From: Phymatolithon calcareum
Lineage: Eukaryota > Rhodophyta > Florideophyceae > Hapalidiales
Assembly (NCBI GenBank): GCA_977006965.1
Contig: OZ345370.1
Span: 2,480,001-2,544,000, forward strand
Reading direction: 5' to 3'
Length of the DNA: 64,000 nt
Part shown: in pieces, positions 1-11,594 of the stretch
Position numbering within the stretch: the first letter of the stretch is position 1
Layout: each line of letters opens with the position of its first letter
Made by a program: the position numbers and the translations under genes
Notes under the pieces: model-generated
What the model was told of the DNA's origin: nothing
Databases searched by the model: none
What the model saw: the letters and a program-made list of their open reading frames with translations, nothing else

Positions 1-1173
1 CAGTTGGTCCTAGAGATATCCCGAGATATGAAACTTCAGGTACCTGCGAAAGGGTCTGGTGCGCTAGACGGAATGTGTGGTTCTTTGTCTCGATCGACTC
101 CAGCACTTCGCTCTTACCTTTTTTGGTGTTCCACGTCATTCCTCTCTCTTCGGCCGATCTCGATGAAATATTGAGCAGGTGCTGCAGCCCATGCGGGGTT
201 TTCGCAAGCAGGATCACATCGTCTGCAAATAGAACTGCAGATACGTCTGCTACCTCGATCGGAACAGCGCTTATGCGCTCCGCGAACTCGTCCATAAATA
301 TGTTATACAGACTTGGGCTGAGCGGTGACCCTTGAGGGACGCCTCTGTCCACTATGAACCAGTTCTTGCTGCTGTCTCCCGCCGTGAGGATCCAGGACGG
401 AAATAGGAATGCTTCACACATGTCGCTGATGCCCTTAGGTAAGACCAGTCTCATCCGTTCCTGGAGCAGTTTCCTAGGTACAGTGTCAGATGCGGCTTTG
501 AGGTCGAGGACTGCGATGCACCTATGCCCTTTCCGCTGAAGCGAAGTATGGCTGTGTCCGAACTCTTGCCTTTCTGGAATCCGAGTTGATACTCATGGTT
601 TGAGTATTGTCTTCTAAGTAGGGTACTGAGAGCTGATTCTGCAGCTTTCCTTGTCTGACTCAAGAGGGATATTGGCCTGTAGTTTCCGGGATCTTCCGTA
701 TTCCCTTTCTTATGGATTGCTACGAGCACTGACCTTCGCCACAACAATGGGATGTCACCAACTCTGCCACAAGCTGACCACAATTCGAATATGATCTCTG
801 AGTTGAGGTCCACGTTAGTCTTGAGCATCTCTGCCTTCACCTTATCGAGACCTGCCGTTTTCTTTACAGGTGCGTTTGCTAGGGCTTCCCTGATCTCTTC
901 CTTCATCTCCAGCGGGCACGCGAAAAAAGGTATATTTTTATGCTTCACTAGACTTGACTCCGTAATGCCTTTTCGAGCAAGGTCAACCGTTTTTTCGTTC
1001 CCAGGGAACCCAAAGCAGCTTGGGATCCAAATTGATTCGCAAGCGATCATATCATCAATCAGCCTTCCCATAGTATCCGACAGCTTGTCGTCTCCCCATA
1101 CATCCATCGTTGCCCGGTCAGCGCATCGAGGAAGTTCCTTATGTCTGCAAACCAGCGAATGTGGTGTACGCAT
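1..1173 (-). pseudogene. non-LTR (LINE) reverse transcriptase, partial
   Basis: Reverse transcriptase of a non-LTR retrotransposon, read right to left and cut by the window edge. Visible motifs in order: a KTAGLDKVKAEML segment and NYRPISLLS (RT fingers), FQKGKSSDTAI, then in a second frame LDLKAASDTVP, GVPQGSPLSP, the catalytic FADD box (218-229) and YLGISL near base 20. The frame changes once around 540-560, and an in-frame stop lies just upstream of the 1173 start, so the copy is dead. The N-terminal endonuclease of such elements is not recognisable. The family is well supported; the clade (RTE-, CR1- or Jockey-like) is not. Confidence 0.88.
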
Positions 1174-1349
1174 GGGATTCGCAAGTGTTCTATCTCCTCA
1201 AAAGCTCAGACGGCCGAGAATATTTCGGCGTCGAATGCCGAACCCACTGCTCCAATGGTCATTTCGTGTGAACACATTCGTTCCGGCAACTTTCTTGGTT
1301 GATAACTCGTTTCTAATCTCTGAATCTCATTCAGAGTGTCAACTGCGTG

Positions 1350-1520
1350 CAGGGGTTGCGCCTATTCTATTGTTTGCGATTGCAGTCCCGGGTGAAATTT
1401 ATCAATTTAATTGCTCAGTTTTGTTTGCAGCAATTCGCATTGCAATTTGAAGGCTTCCCACTATATAGACATCAATACTTTATTCAAGCAAGTTCACCTA
1501 GCTGCTTGGACAAATTTACA
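1350..1520. mobile_element. hAT terminal relic
   Basis: Starts with CAGGGGTTGCGC and goes on through AATTGC-rich sequence and a CTTCCC..TTTATTCA block that closely parallels the left end of the complete hAT element at 8137-8290. No matching right end with an 8-bp duplication was found downstream, so this is a one-ended fragment. Confidence 0.4.
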
Positions 1521-1950
1521 TGCATGGACAGAACCCTACAAGTATGAGAAAGAATTCCTGCCCTCAAAAGAAGAGGAAGAGGATGTGTCAATACATCCGG
1601 AGGCGATGAGGGCGAATCTTACCGTGAAATTCTTTGAGCCTTTCAAACTTTAACGAATTGCTGCCAGTGTCTTAATTAATTACTTCAACGTGAAGGATCT
1701 GGGCCCTATACTTTCCTACAGCAGTCTTGCTCTGCGCGCCATACACATTACAGCGCTTGCGCTGAGGGGACTAATTGGCAGCGCAATGAACGGCACTAAT
1801 GAACCCCCTGAACCATTTGAGTCATCTGCGATGGGCGCGGTGTCCTATGAAGTTCTCGATAAGAACAATTGCGAAGAGTGAGCTACAGTTGCGATGCGTC
1901 AACGCCGGGACGGAAACAAGAAGAAGAAGGATAGAGCGAAGATGTAGATA

Positions 1951-2112
1951 ATGAGAAAAGCGCGGCGGTACACGTCGCGGGCGGTTTCCAAGAAGCAGAA
2001 AGACAGTCGTCGCAGAGCGTCTGCGGTCGCAGCAGCGCCAGATGCAGAGACGACTTCGAGTGGAAACAATTGCGCTACAAGAGACGAAGAGATGTCGTTT
2101 TTGAATGCATAG
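1951..2112 (+). CDS. small basic ORF, unrecognised
   Basis: A 53-codon frame with an ATG start and TAG stop. The first half is Arg/Lys-rich (RKARRYTSRAVSKKQK); the second half is Ala/Ser/Thr/acidic. Too short to recognise and possibly a chance frame. It lies in a 1.3 kb stretch (1520-2810) with no other supportable gene. Confidence 0.15.
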   Translation: MRKARRYTSRAVSKKQKDSRRRASAVAAAPDAETTSSGNNCATRDEEMSFLNA

Positions 2113-2180
2113 TCGTTAGGCCCGTGCGTACTCTTACAGGAGGTGAAGTTGCGGGGTAGAAGGGCAGCATGCGCCAGAAG

Positions 2181-2263
2181 ATAAGTTTTTGAGTGGCTGC
2201 AGCTAGAGTGTATGTGAGGTAAGTTACGCTTTTGAGTGGGGCCAGCTGGAGTGCGTGTGAGGT
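2181..2263. repeat. two-unit tandem repeat
   Basis: Two adjacent units of about 40 bp with the shared core TTTTGAGTGG, then CAGCT.GAGTG and GTGAGGT, differing by a few bases and one short insertion. Confidence 0.5.
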
Positions 2264-3231
2264 GTCTGATTATTGAACGCTAATCTATGTTAATACTTTT
2301 GATTCTATTTGATGGGCATAAAGCCTTCAATTGATGTTTATTGGAAACATATTACTGAACCGTAAGCCTAGCCTTGCCTAGGTGGATAAACCTTTTCCCT
2401 AATTAAGACAGTAAATTGAGTATCCATTAAAGAATTAGTCATCTCGCTAGGCTTAGTAGATGTTCTGATAACTCCTACTGTTCTCATGCCGGAGTCAATT
2501 TCAACAAATGAGTATTTCCAATTAGTTTCAACTTTGTGTGTGTCAAATAGAAAAATACATTTCTTCCAGAAAGGATATTGGGCCTTATTTTCTCAACCAC
2601 TGTCCGATACGCACGGCTTTACCACCGCATAGAATTGGGCATGGCCAGAAGAACGATTTTCACCGGAGCTTGCAATGCTCAGAATATTGAAAATGTACCA
2701 CAGAGATAAAGAACAAGTCTCCAGCAAAGATTAAAATCGCTTAGAGCTGTTTCTTTGTAGAACAAATGGGTAATGGTAGTCATAGTCTTGGAGACGGATG
2801 CAAAGCATCTCAACTACATTTCCAGAGCGAACTCGGTTACTGTATGACCGTGTACTGGACGAATATGATGCACAATCTGCAACAAGCACCTATTCCTTTT
2901 AAAAACGTTCGAAAACGCGGCACTAACACAGTGTTGTAGCAAGCATACAGTTGCGCACGCAGCTGCATGAATGAGGCCGTTTGCGACCTCCAACGTGCAG
3001 GTAAGAGGAATAACAGCTGTAGCCGGGGGGGGGATAGTACAGACTTTCCTTGGCATTGCAGCTCTGCAAGAACGCACACTTTCGGACCTAGAAGTCGACG
3101 AACGTCACGTTTGGCTCATGTGACAGGCTCCCTCTTGCGGTATCAATTGCTTGGCGGCCGGAAAGGAGTTTGTAGCATGCTAGTAACGCCCGGTCTTCAC
3201 CCGAAAAACACCCTTTACATATGAGTGCTAA
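2264..3231. other. no supportable gene
   Basis: Short frames on both strands overlap each other (for example around 2814-3224) without a recognisable domain. A G9 run lies near 3026. Confidence 0.4.
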
Positions 3232-3516
3232 TCATCCTTGCCAGTCATAAATTGAAACAATCTGCATGGACTGGAAATTACCGTCTTTGTTCTTGGAATT
3301 TTGAAAAGCACGCTTTAGACTTTGGAGCGCTTTCTCAAGAACAAGTTCTCCGATTAGGGAAACTTGACCGAGCATAGGAATTGTTGTGAATACCATTTCT
3401 CGTAGACGATGGATGTTTCGTTTGTCTAAACATTTTGATGGCATTTGCCGCTCATCCGTACTTAGAAGATGGATCAGACCTTCTTCCTCGATTGCAACGA
3501 CCTTCATCGAGTTCAT
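3232..3516 (-). CDS. transposon-type protein fragment
   Basis: A 94-codon frame with an ATG start. The segment GQVSLIGELVLEKALQSLKRA followed by NSKNK and ending in DWQG resembles a conserved stretch (GELVLEK.HQ.LKRA..SNN..DW.G) that I associate with transposon-borne proteins in eukaryotes. I cannot name the family. No other part of such a protein is visible next to it, so this is probably a fragment. Confidence 0.35.
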   Translation of the reverse strand: MNSMKVVAIEEEGLIHLLSTDERQMPSKCLDKRNIHRLREMVFTTIPMLGQVSLIGELVLEKALQSLKRAFQNSKNKDGNFQSMQIVSIYDWQG

Positions 3517-5348
3517 CCTTTTCCTCGTCGCTGAACATGCACAAAGACTCGACTCTCTCTATATGTTCCTCAATATCGAGCTGAATTGAGTGTACGTTAC
3601 GCAATCCGTGACCACTCTCGTACGCCGGCAAGTTTCGTGCTGGGCTCCGCAGTCGCGAAGCGGCGCATCTGGACAGAATCCTCGACGATAAGCTGATTGT
3701 GCACCACTCCCGACGTTGTGTCCATACGTACTGCCGATTGACGTCTTTGATACTCTTCTGAACCGGCAGAGTTTGAAAGACGCTGTAGCCGTGTGCCCGA
3801 GAACGTTCAGTGACCCATTTAACGCCGGCTTGTCAAGGACACCGACGAGATCTAAAAAAATTCGTCATCTCCTCCCCTTAGTGTCACAGTCCAGGAAGCC
3901 ATCTGTTGCGCCTCGCGCAATGTCACGTAGAATGTGGTGCAGGATAGAATTTCTTTTCACAACAGGTGGGGTAAAACTCAGGATGCATACAGCATTGGAA
4001 GTTTACCTCGAATTTCGCGGAAGGTTAAGGCATACCATGTACACACCCTCACCGGAAGCAGAGTTCCAGCCTGGATATTAAATCGCTCCCAAAAAGAAGA
4101 ATACGGTAGATAAAGTATGGCTCTACATTGTCAAGGAGACCGATACTGCTAACATGAGGGTACTTCTGTGGACCTCTCCGGCCAATATGCTCCGTTTACA
4201 GTCTCACGTGCTGTACATAGACATAATTTCGACTGCGACAGTGAACAATTCTCGGCAGTACTGGAGTAGCGAAAAGTCATGGTTGCGTAGCAAGCGTGAA
4301 TAGCCTCCAAGCTCACATCATCCAGGAATAAAAACACATGTCGCTTTCTTTCTTCTCGCTCGGCCCAAATAAAATGGACAATGCACGATCTAGAGTATCT
4401 GTCGAACGCTGTTACTAATGTCCCGGTGCAGCTCTTTTCAGTTGCAGAGAAGTCACTGTTGTTATTGTCGCGCCGGCGCAGGATGACAAAGAAGTCCCCT
4501 GGCTTTAAAATGGGCTTTTACCATCTGATCCAAGCAGATTACATTTGCCGTTTACGCTCGCGTAGCGCTGTCTTCCCTGTCTTCACAGATTCAATTACCT
4601 CGTTACATTGTCGCAGCCGCGTCCCCGATTCATATCGATCATCCTCCTCCTCTCTATTCCCTACGTGAATGTCTCATTCTGGGATTGATGGTATCTCTAC
4701 AGACACGCAGTCTGTTGGGGATTTGTATTCTAGATAGTTGAACAGTCCGGCGATCTCCCCATCACGATGATAAACTTCGTATCGCCAGTCTTCCTGAAAA
4801 GATGGTTCTTTTCTCGACGAGACTCGTGAATTTTCCATGAGTGCGAATACGTCCCTACGAAACATGCTTTTCGTACTGATGGCCTTTTTGCCCCAAAACA
4901 TCTCCAGACTTCTTCTACGAACCCTTCACAAATACCGCCTAGGAGCTCAATGCTAACCGTGTACCCTGCCTCAGAGAATCATGATGCTCACTTCGATTCG
5001 AAGAATCGACAGACAGGCAGGCTTGAGGTCTATAGTACCAACTGCGCTCGCCTACAACCGCTTGTCAATATCGATGGACATCTCGCATTGGCGTTCACTG
5101 ATTGATCTAAACTTGATGAGCGCATTTCGTCCCATAAAGCAGGCGTCGAAAACTTAGCGCACGCGAATTCGCTCCGCAGGTTTGTTCGAACAGCGATGTA
5201 AGGTTCGCCAGTTTCTGATCTGCTCCGAACCGAGCTCCTGCCTGAGTCTCCTCCACTCGCTCAAGATGCTCAATTGGCCGCCGTGCGAGGACATTAAGCA
5301 CAAAGGGCTCATACTATTTGTTCAGGATCGAGTAGTTCAGTAGGACGC

Positions 5349-6157
5349 TCACATCTTGCGTAACGACTCGGCATTGGTGCTTTCATCAGTGCAGTCCACT
5401 TTCAAAGATGTGGCACCCATCGCTGCAAACCCGTAGGCCAAGATACGAACAGGCTGGTACTGTTCTTTCGAGAACTTTCGACTTCCATTCGTGAGAATTA
5501 ACTTCCAAATGACACACCAGCTGTCTAGCAGCATTCATCTAGATTCAATGGCGGTTAGATTGTCATGTCGTCTCGCTCTCCCATCGCCTGCGCTTTCTGG
5601 AGTTAATATTGCTTATGCCGACGCAATGGACAGTATCTCTTCAGTCTCTTCTTCCACTAATACTTCTGCGTCCATCTCATACGCAAATTCGGCCTCTTCT
5701 GCGACTGGATCATCCATTTTATAATGTTTACCTCCCAAGTCTTGCCGTTCTGCATGCGAACGAAGATGCTCATCTTGGAGAGAATCAACAGAACCCAATT
5801 TCCGAAATCACTGGAGCCCGGCTTCAGAACGCTTCCTGTACTGATAACAGCAGCTTCGACCACTGCACTCGAAGGAGTGCAATGTGGATCCCCGCTTCCC
5901 TCAATCTCGGATGTGAACTGTGATTTTGTCGTACTCCTTCCATGTGATGTAGCAGCTTCGCCATGACGATGGCGACTTCGGCAGGTTGATATTCCATAGC
6001 CATGCAAATCTCTATTCTTTCCCATTGGGAATTCTACCGGGGATGAAAACGGTACTGCTAGCTCCAGATATATAGGGGTCCAAAACCGAGAGTCCTGCTT
6101 CGTCATCTCTACGCCGTGTGGCTCTAATAAATAATCTTGTTGATATTTCTTATGCAT
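5349..6157 (-). CDS. unrecognised coding-like stretch, minus strand
   Basis: The longest frame (5657-6157) opens with ATG and 166 codons. Other frames on the same strand carry an acidic run (MDDPVAEEAEFAYEMDAEVLVEEETEE, about 5613-5720) and a 61-codon frame at 5349-5534. The acidic segment could be the real continuation if a frameshift or intron lies near 5720. No domain is recognised; it may be a decayed transposon protein. Confidence 0.22.
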
Positions 6158-6894
6158 GTCCTAGACATGAGCTTCCGCTTCTCTTCTTTGCAACTTTTTA
6201 GCTTCTAGATTAGAAAGCTGTAAGCTGTATGTGTCGGTTCACACATTTTCAAATGGCCCACATCTATTATACGAGTGGCACTCACTGAACGCAAAGGACG
6301 GAAGTTCGCCGGCAGAACTGCTTTTTCTGCCCTCCGTAACATCGAAGATCTGGGAAACCTTTCTGACAAAGCGTTCAAACTTCCATCCTGACACATCTGT
6401 GATCTCAGCAGGCATTCAGTTTCGATCTGATGGCGAGTTGCCCAAAATGATTTATCGGGTCAAGTCGTTGACTTATTGAATCGGGTAGCGAATATCGCGC
6501 TTCGCACTACAGCCGAGCTTGCGGAGATACGACAGATTAAATGTTTGGCAGATGGTGAAGACATTGGCAGGCTGCTTCTATTTGCAAAATCGAGCACCAA
6601 GAAACTATTAAAGACACCACACACTGAATTATCTTCAGCGGCAACAAAATTGCGCCCGGAGAGTATATTCAAACAGGGACTATTGAAGTCTGCGGGCTCA
6701 GACTGAACCCTTGACGAATTTCGCTCATTTTTCCGCCAGGTTTTGCAAAACGAATCCACAAAATGCAGAGTGTACCCTTCCCAGTTTTATATTTTGGTAC
6801 TGACGGATACAAATCAGGACGCTTCGATATTATCTTCAATACAATACCTTTTCTGATATTTGCGAAGGTCTAAATATCACCGCTAGTTCGTGAG

Positions 6895-7359
6895 GTGGGC
6901 GCGTACCGTGAGAAGAAAATATCCGGCGAAATTCGAGAGATTGAGGTCTGCGCTACAGTGCACTTCGGACACAGTGCAGATTCCGACCGTTCCCGAATGA
7001 TTTTGCTTGCACAGCATTCACCTAAACTTCGTTCTGGTTCGAAGGTGCCCGTTTTGTTTCAGGCAACCACGGTATGGACGGAAAATACCTGGAACTCTTC
7101 TTTTGAGCTCCATGATAGAACAGTTACAGCGATAGTGAATGTCACGTCAATACAAGAAAGTGGATACACAATGGGAGTAAAGGCCCGCTCATCAGACCTA
7201 AACCTAACCCGGCTAAAAAGGTTTCATTTAGAATTACTTGGGAAAGGAACTGTTATGCACAAAAATATCCTCACGTTCCTTCTTTCCTGGTGGCAGGGTC
7301 ACTACGCTCTTACTTCCGTACCGTATTTAATGGGAAAAGAGTCATTACAAACTCCTTGA
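6895..7359 (+). CDS. unrecognised open frame
   Basis: A 155-codon open frame that begins at GTG; the first internal ATG is at MILLAQHSP. No domain, signal or neighbour gives a function. It could be an internal exon or chance. A further frame at 6476-6706 starts with TTG and is equally anonymous. Confidence 0.2.
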   Translation: MGAYREKKISGEIREIEVCATVHFGHSADSDRSRMILLAQHSPKLRSGSKVPVLFQATTVWTENTWNSSFELHDRTVTAIVNVTSIQESGYTMGVKARSSDLNLTRLKRFHLELLGKGTVMHKNILTFLLSWWQGHYALTSVPYLMGKESLQTP

Positions 7360-8128
7360 CAGCAATCCTTTCTGCTAGAACAAACGGCAAAATTTTAATT
7401 GAATGAATCAAATTCGCAACAAGTTAAACATACACAGTTTCAAAGTCAACATCAAAGTAAGGTTCCGGTTCGCATATAAATCTCCTTCTCACATCCATCC
7501 TTTCACCGAGGCACGATCAACATCGGAGTGCTAAAACTACCTGCAAAACCCAAGTCTTGGTGCTACGAACAGTTGGGATTATGACACTGCCGCAGATCGG
7601 CTCGTATGCTCTTTAACGCCGGAGGCGCCCCCACGACGCATCGAAGGCATGAAGATAGGTTGTAGAGGCCCTGCCTCATAGCCTTATCTGGCCGACAAGT
7701 TCGCCGTATCTCAAACCCACAGTGCTGCTCGAAAAACGAATACACGATCACGACTAATGGTCTAGTATGCAAGATGATAACCGTCCATTATGAAGTCAAG
7801 CTCAGAAGAAAATCTAAGTGACCGTAGTGATGCCTATTTCCAGGAATGCAGCTTTCCGTAAGGACCAGTCAGGAAATAGATTAGACTTATTCGAGCTCAG
7901 ATCTGACAGAATTGTTCTCGACGATCGGTAGAAGTTGACAACTCACAACAGTGTAGCGCTGCATCGACAGCTTCATTTGTCTTTGGCGGACCAGTTTTTT
8001 CATACCGTTAGCCGCGCATATGTAGAGTTTGAATAGTTCAAGAGGGGAGAAAAGAATCTTCTTTGAGAGAACACAAGCAATCTTGCACTGAAATTACAGG
8101 TCCTGCACGTGTGCAAGTGCAAACCAGC
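7360..8128. other. no supportable gene
   Basis: Only short overlapping frames (for example 7563-7772 and 8000-8221) without recognisable motifs. It ends at the left target duplication of the hAT element. Confidence 0.4.
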
Positions 8129-8271
8129 ATTGTGTACAGGGGTAGTGCCAATTCCATTGCTCGACATTGCTGTTTGTCGCGCAATTAAACAATTCAATTG
8201 ATCACTACGGTTAGTCAGCAATTAGGATTGCAATTTGAATACTTCCCGCAATAGTCAAGTTAATTGTTTAT

Positions 8272-8559
8272 TCATGCCTCTTCTCCTAGGTGTACGAAAC
8301 TTTCGTCTTCTGCGATAGCCTGTTCAACACGCTGGTTGACAACACTTGACATAGCTTCCTTCACAGTTTGATCATCCCAGTAAGAGCGGTTGACTTTGAG
8401 GAAAAGTATCGCCTCGAACACAATAGGAGACGTGCGTTTCCTGTGATCAAGCAAAATATACTTAGCCATGGACCAAAGACGCTCCACCTCGGCAACCGAC
8501 CCTAATATGAAATCGGTGTTCATGTAACTCCGTGCACCGGGTAATCTGACATTCGTCAC
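8272..8559 (-). pseudogene. hAT transposase, C-terminal dimerisation region
   Basis: The C-terminal 95 residues of an hAT transposase. The segment GSVAEVERLWSMAKYIL followed by DHRKRTSP and FEAILFLKVNR is the hAT dimerisation signature (VER.FS.A..I..D.R..L.P....E.L.FLK.N). The stop at 8272 lies 135 bp from the element's left end, as in complete hATs. The upstream part is missing: within 40 bp the frame runs into the nested element at 8601. It cannot make an active enzyme. Confidence 0.72.
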
Positions 8560-8727
8560 ATGGATGGTTGAATTCAGGAACGTTGTAACTGTATACAGTA
8601 CAGGGGGGGTCGCTATATAGTGCCGGGTTATATAGTGCCACCCTCTACTTAGGGATATTTGATGATTTTATTTTTGAGAGCTCCCAAAGCCTCACCTTGG
8701 AGTAACGGGGCAGCTCTTGCATAATCT

Positions 8728-8943
8728 CTACGCTAAAGTCATCTGGCTGCTCAAAACGTTCTTGATTCGTAATTCTCTCCCAACAAGAGCTCCTGTGAGT
8801 CTCTTGCACTCAAACTCAATTTCTGTACTCATCTTCGATGACGCTAGAGTACGTTGTAAGGCGACTAGTTCGATCACCGCGGTAATCCCACAGTAAGCAC
8901 CCAACACTGATTTCCTCCAAAGGGGTGCTCGGTTGAATGTCAA
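8728..8943 (-). pseudogene. fragment of dispersed family F1 (unknown function)
   Basis: About 50 residues align to the protein at 53224-53664: RAPLWRKSVLGAYCG..AVIELVALQRTL matches SAPLSRKSVLAKHYG.GAVLELVVLQRTL, and both continue with E.EHECKRLT-like sequence. No known domain is recognised. The fragment lies inside the TIR element 8601-9800, which suggests the family is carried or captured by transposons. It is truncated at both ends. Confidence 0.5.
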
Positions 8944-9201
8944 CCTTAGGCACCGTAAACGTGTTGTTCTTTCTCCTTCCTCTACTTAGTGTCACCCATT
9001 TTGGGCTGGCACGATTATCATATCAAAGACACAGGCTGTGCCGGCTTACAGGGCATTCCTGGCCGCCATTCTCCTTTTCGTCTCCTCAGCTCACCATCTG
9101 CACGCCGCCGACAGTGATGGGCACCCAGGGCAGAAGAGAACGCGGCTGAAGCTTCAACAAAAGCTTGAAGCACTTCGCATGCTGTCAGCGACGTCATCGA
9201 G

Positions 9202-9642
9202 ATGTTGCGTAAACTGAAAGTCAGTTTACCGAGTGACGACATCCTGAGAGCTGAAATCGATGATGACGTCAGACACGAGGATGTGGAGCATTGGTTTGAG
9301 GTTGAAGATGATACAGATGTTCAAGAGGCGTTCGTTTCCGATGTTTCGGATATATTGGAGGAGGTTGTAGCCCAAAGCCCAATAGAACCTGACAATGAAA
9401 GCGAAGACGAAGAAATTTCTGCGGTTATCGCATCTCCCCCAGCTCTCACTGAGCTGCACACCATGTTTCGGCCTCTCCAAGAGTCCGCGTTTTTGTGTAA
9501 CCTTCCTGACGCTAGCAGTCATCTTCAACGAGCATTTCGGGTATTCATAGACGCTATCCGTAAGCAGAACAATGAGAAGCAGAGACAGCTACTTGTCTCA
9601 GAGATGTTCAACAAGCGTTCTGAAGATAAAACACGCCAGTAA
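9202..9642 (+). pseudogene. probable pogo/Tigger transposase C-terminal tail
   Basis: A 146-codon ATG frame ending 158 bp before the right TIR. It has a WFEVEDD segment, an acidic patch (PDNESEDEEIS) and a C-terminal helix with QRAFRVFIDAIRKQNNEKQRQ. This layout (WF, acidic linker, Gln-rich terminal helix, stop close to the TIR) resembles the C-terminus of CENP-B/Tigger-type transposases. The catalytic DDE core is absent from the element. Medium-low certainty: the match is in layout more than in residues. Confidence 0.4.
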
Positions 9643-9821
9643 AATCGTTCTCCCCGTTCTCCGTACAACTTCGTTGGGGGTCACGGCAAACACGCTTACA
9701 GTAGTGCGAAACAGTCCCTCAAATTTCATGTAGTGCGGAACCTAAATAGTGCGCATTTTTTAGTCCGGTTCTATGTGGCACTATATAGCGACCCCCCCTG
9801 TACATAGAATTTTACGTACCT

Positions 9822-9865
9822 AACTCGGGCCAGTATAAGCGTTAACGCTTATACAGGCCCGAGTT
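9822..9865. repeat. 44-bp palindrome
   Basis: AACTCGGGCC-A-GTATAAGCGTT followed by its inverted complement, with one A-A mismatch in the arms and no loop. It lies in the right half of the hAT, 21 bp outside the nested pogo element. Confidence 0.8.
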
Positions 9866-10097
9866 TTATAATAAAATTAAATGCTACCGACAACCAATTA
9901 CCACGTACTACGCATGATACATTTGAAGTGATCGTTATTTCCGACAACTCTGCTCTTGCTGAACTATACACTTTCGTACAACCTTCCTACCAGCAATTCG
10001 AATTGCAATTCTTCATCAGAACACAATTTGGGTCGAATTGCTACGAATTGCAATTCATTGCAATAGCAATGGATTGCGCACCACCCCTGATTGTGTA

Positions 10098-11338
10098 CAC
10101 CTTTTGTACAGCACATTTCTGTGCTCAATTCAGGGCTTACATTTCAAAATCCTCATTTGAGAGTTTGAAAGGGCTGTTTTCAGGACTTTCACCTAATTTT
10201 GTTCCCCCAGTGTTGAAAATTTTAAATATACACGTTACGGACATTCAAAAAACGTTGATAATTGTGATTTACTGGTAAAATTATTATTTGATCGAGACGT
10301 CACAGCGGGAGGGACTATTGATGTTCTTGATACGAAATATTACAGCCACTGGAAGATATATTTTTGAAGTAATAGCGTTTTAAAAATCACACATGGAAGT
10401 CTTTACGCACAAAAGATGAGAACAGAAGCAATTCAACATTACAACAGCACGTGTCATTATATGCGTAATCATTTCTTCTTATGCTGATTTTATGATGCTA
10501 CTGAATCCCATATAACGCTAAATACCACAACTAAAGGAATTATGAAATCAAACTAAAATCGGAGCCATGACTCCATCTTCGCAACGATGGCAAACTTCGC
10601 CCTCTTTAGAGACACCCAATCTCTGCACTTCCTATTTCGTTATGCACTGGGGCTGATTTGTGCACAATGCACTATGGTGCGTCCATATTAACCAATATTA
10701 AACCATCAATTTATATTTTCGAAGGCTCTGTATCTCTTGAATTTCTACTTGCATGTAAAATACAAGAGCATTAACTGAAAGCATGTAAAAACTTTTGCTT
10801 TGAAGCCACGAGCTGTATGATTTCTTTGGACTATTTTTATGTAGTGTGCTTTATAGGAAAGATTCGGACCTAAAAACCAAACTGAAGAATATTGGGCTTG
10901 GTCCGGCCGTCCCGGAGAAAGAGAGACTTAAAGGAAGAAGTAAAACGCTGATTTCGCAACTCAAGCATGTTTTCATGTACAAAAATGGTCTTATAAGGGA
11001 TCCTAGCGAAACAAATTAGATTCAGCTCTTTTTCCACCTTTTATCTAAAAATAACAAAACGTTTTAACAGATCGTCCCTCGCAGCGGCGCTACTCACCCC
11101 TAAACGTTTGGAAAGTCAAGAAAAAAGTCGACTTCCTGCCCTTTCTGTCGTGCAAACAATGAAGGTGTCGGACGACAAGAGAAAGTAGGTGTTCACTATT
11201 TCTTGTGCTTTGTTCGTGGCGGAGTCCACTGTTGGCTCCGGAACTCGCTTATAGAGCCTTCGGATCGGGCTAGAGAACATACTGGTATTGTAAATTATCG
11301 TGCTCACCTCCACGGGAGATACGAACCATATACGGGGG
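10098..11338. other. AT-rich region without genes
   Basis: No frame with a recognisable domain. The frame at 9928-10278 runs across the hAT end and is fortuitous. Confidence 0.5.
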
Positions 11339-11586
11339 TGTTGTAAGGATATTCGCTAGTGATATCCGTAGAAAGGTCACATGAAGTGCAGCACCCTAAC
11401 ATTGGGTACCACGACACACCTTTCTGTCATGTACCTTCGAAAATAGCACTGATCTGTCCTCAATGGCAAAGGACCCTTGCGCTATCCAAGACACTCGATC
11501 TTTCTCTAATCGTTTGGAACTGGTAGAAAAGGCTCGAAAAATTCAACAAAAACTAAAAAGTACCAGAAAATCTCACTTACACAACA
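11339..11586 (-). repeat. candidate Copia 3' LTR
   Basis: Begins TGTTG and ends CAACA, a standard LTR terminus pair, and lies 8 bp beyond the stop of the Copia RNase H frame on the minus strand, exactly where a 3' LTR belongs. Length 248 bp. No matching second LTR could be found by eye, so the boundaries rest on termini and position alone. Confidence 0.45.
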
Positions 11587-11594
11587 TGTCCTAG

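Larger units (their letters stand above)
8601..9800. mobile_element. pogo/Tigger-like element nested in the hAT
   Basis: Perfect 24-bp terminal inverted repeats (8601-8624 and 9777-9800) beginning CAGGGGGGGTCGC, flanked by TA on both sides (8599-8600, 9801-9802). The CAG start and TA duplication mark the Tc1/mariner-pogo superfamily. Short degenerate copies of TATAGTGCC recur just inside the ends. It carries a plus-strand frame resembling a transposase C-terminus (9202-9642) and a minus-strand fragment of a protein family found elsewhere in the window (8728-8943), so it is an internally rearranged copy. Confidence 0.85.
8137..10089. mobile_element. hAT element with 8-bp target duplication
   Basis: The ends are CAGGGGTAGTGCCAATTCC at 8137 and, reverse complemented, CAGGGGTGGTGCGCAATCC at 10089. 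Both lead into ATTGC-rich subterminal sequence. The flanks are a perfect 8-bp duplication, ATTGTGTA, at 8129-8136 and 10090-10097, as expected of hAT transposition. Only the transposase C-terminus remains (8272-8559, minus). A pogo/Tigger-like element (8601-9800) sits inside, leaving about 750 bp of hAT sequence, so this is an internally deleted non-autonomous copy. Confidence 0.88.

Noticed and set aside
752-1450. 232-codon plus-strand frame
   Set aside because: It is the antisense of the LINE reverse transcriptase, whose motifs are clear on the minus strand.
9928-10278. 116-codon plus frame
   Set aside because: It spans the hAT right end and target duplication, so it cannot be an ancestral gene.
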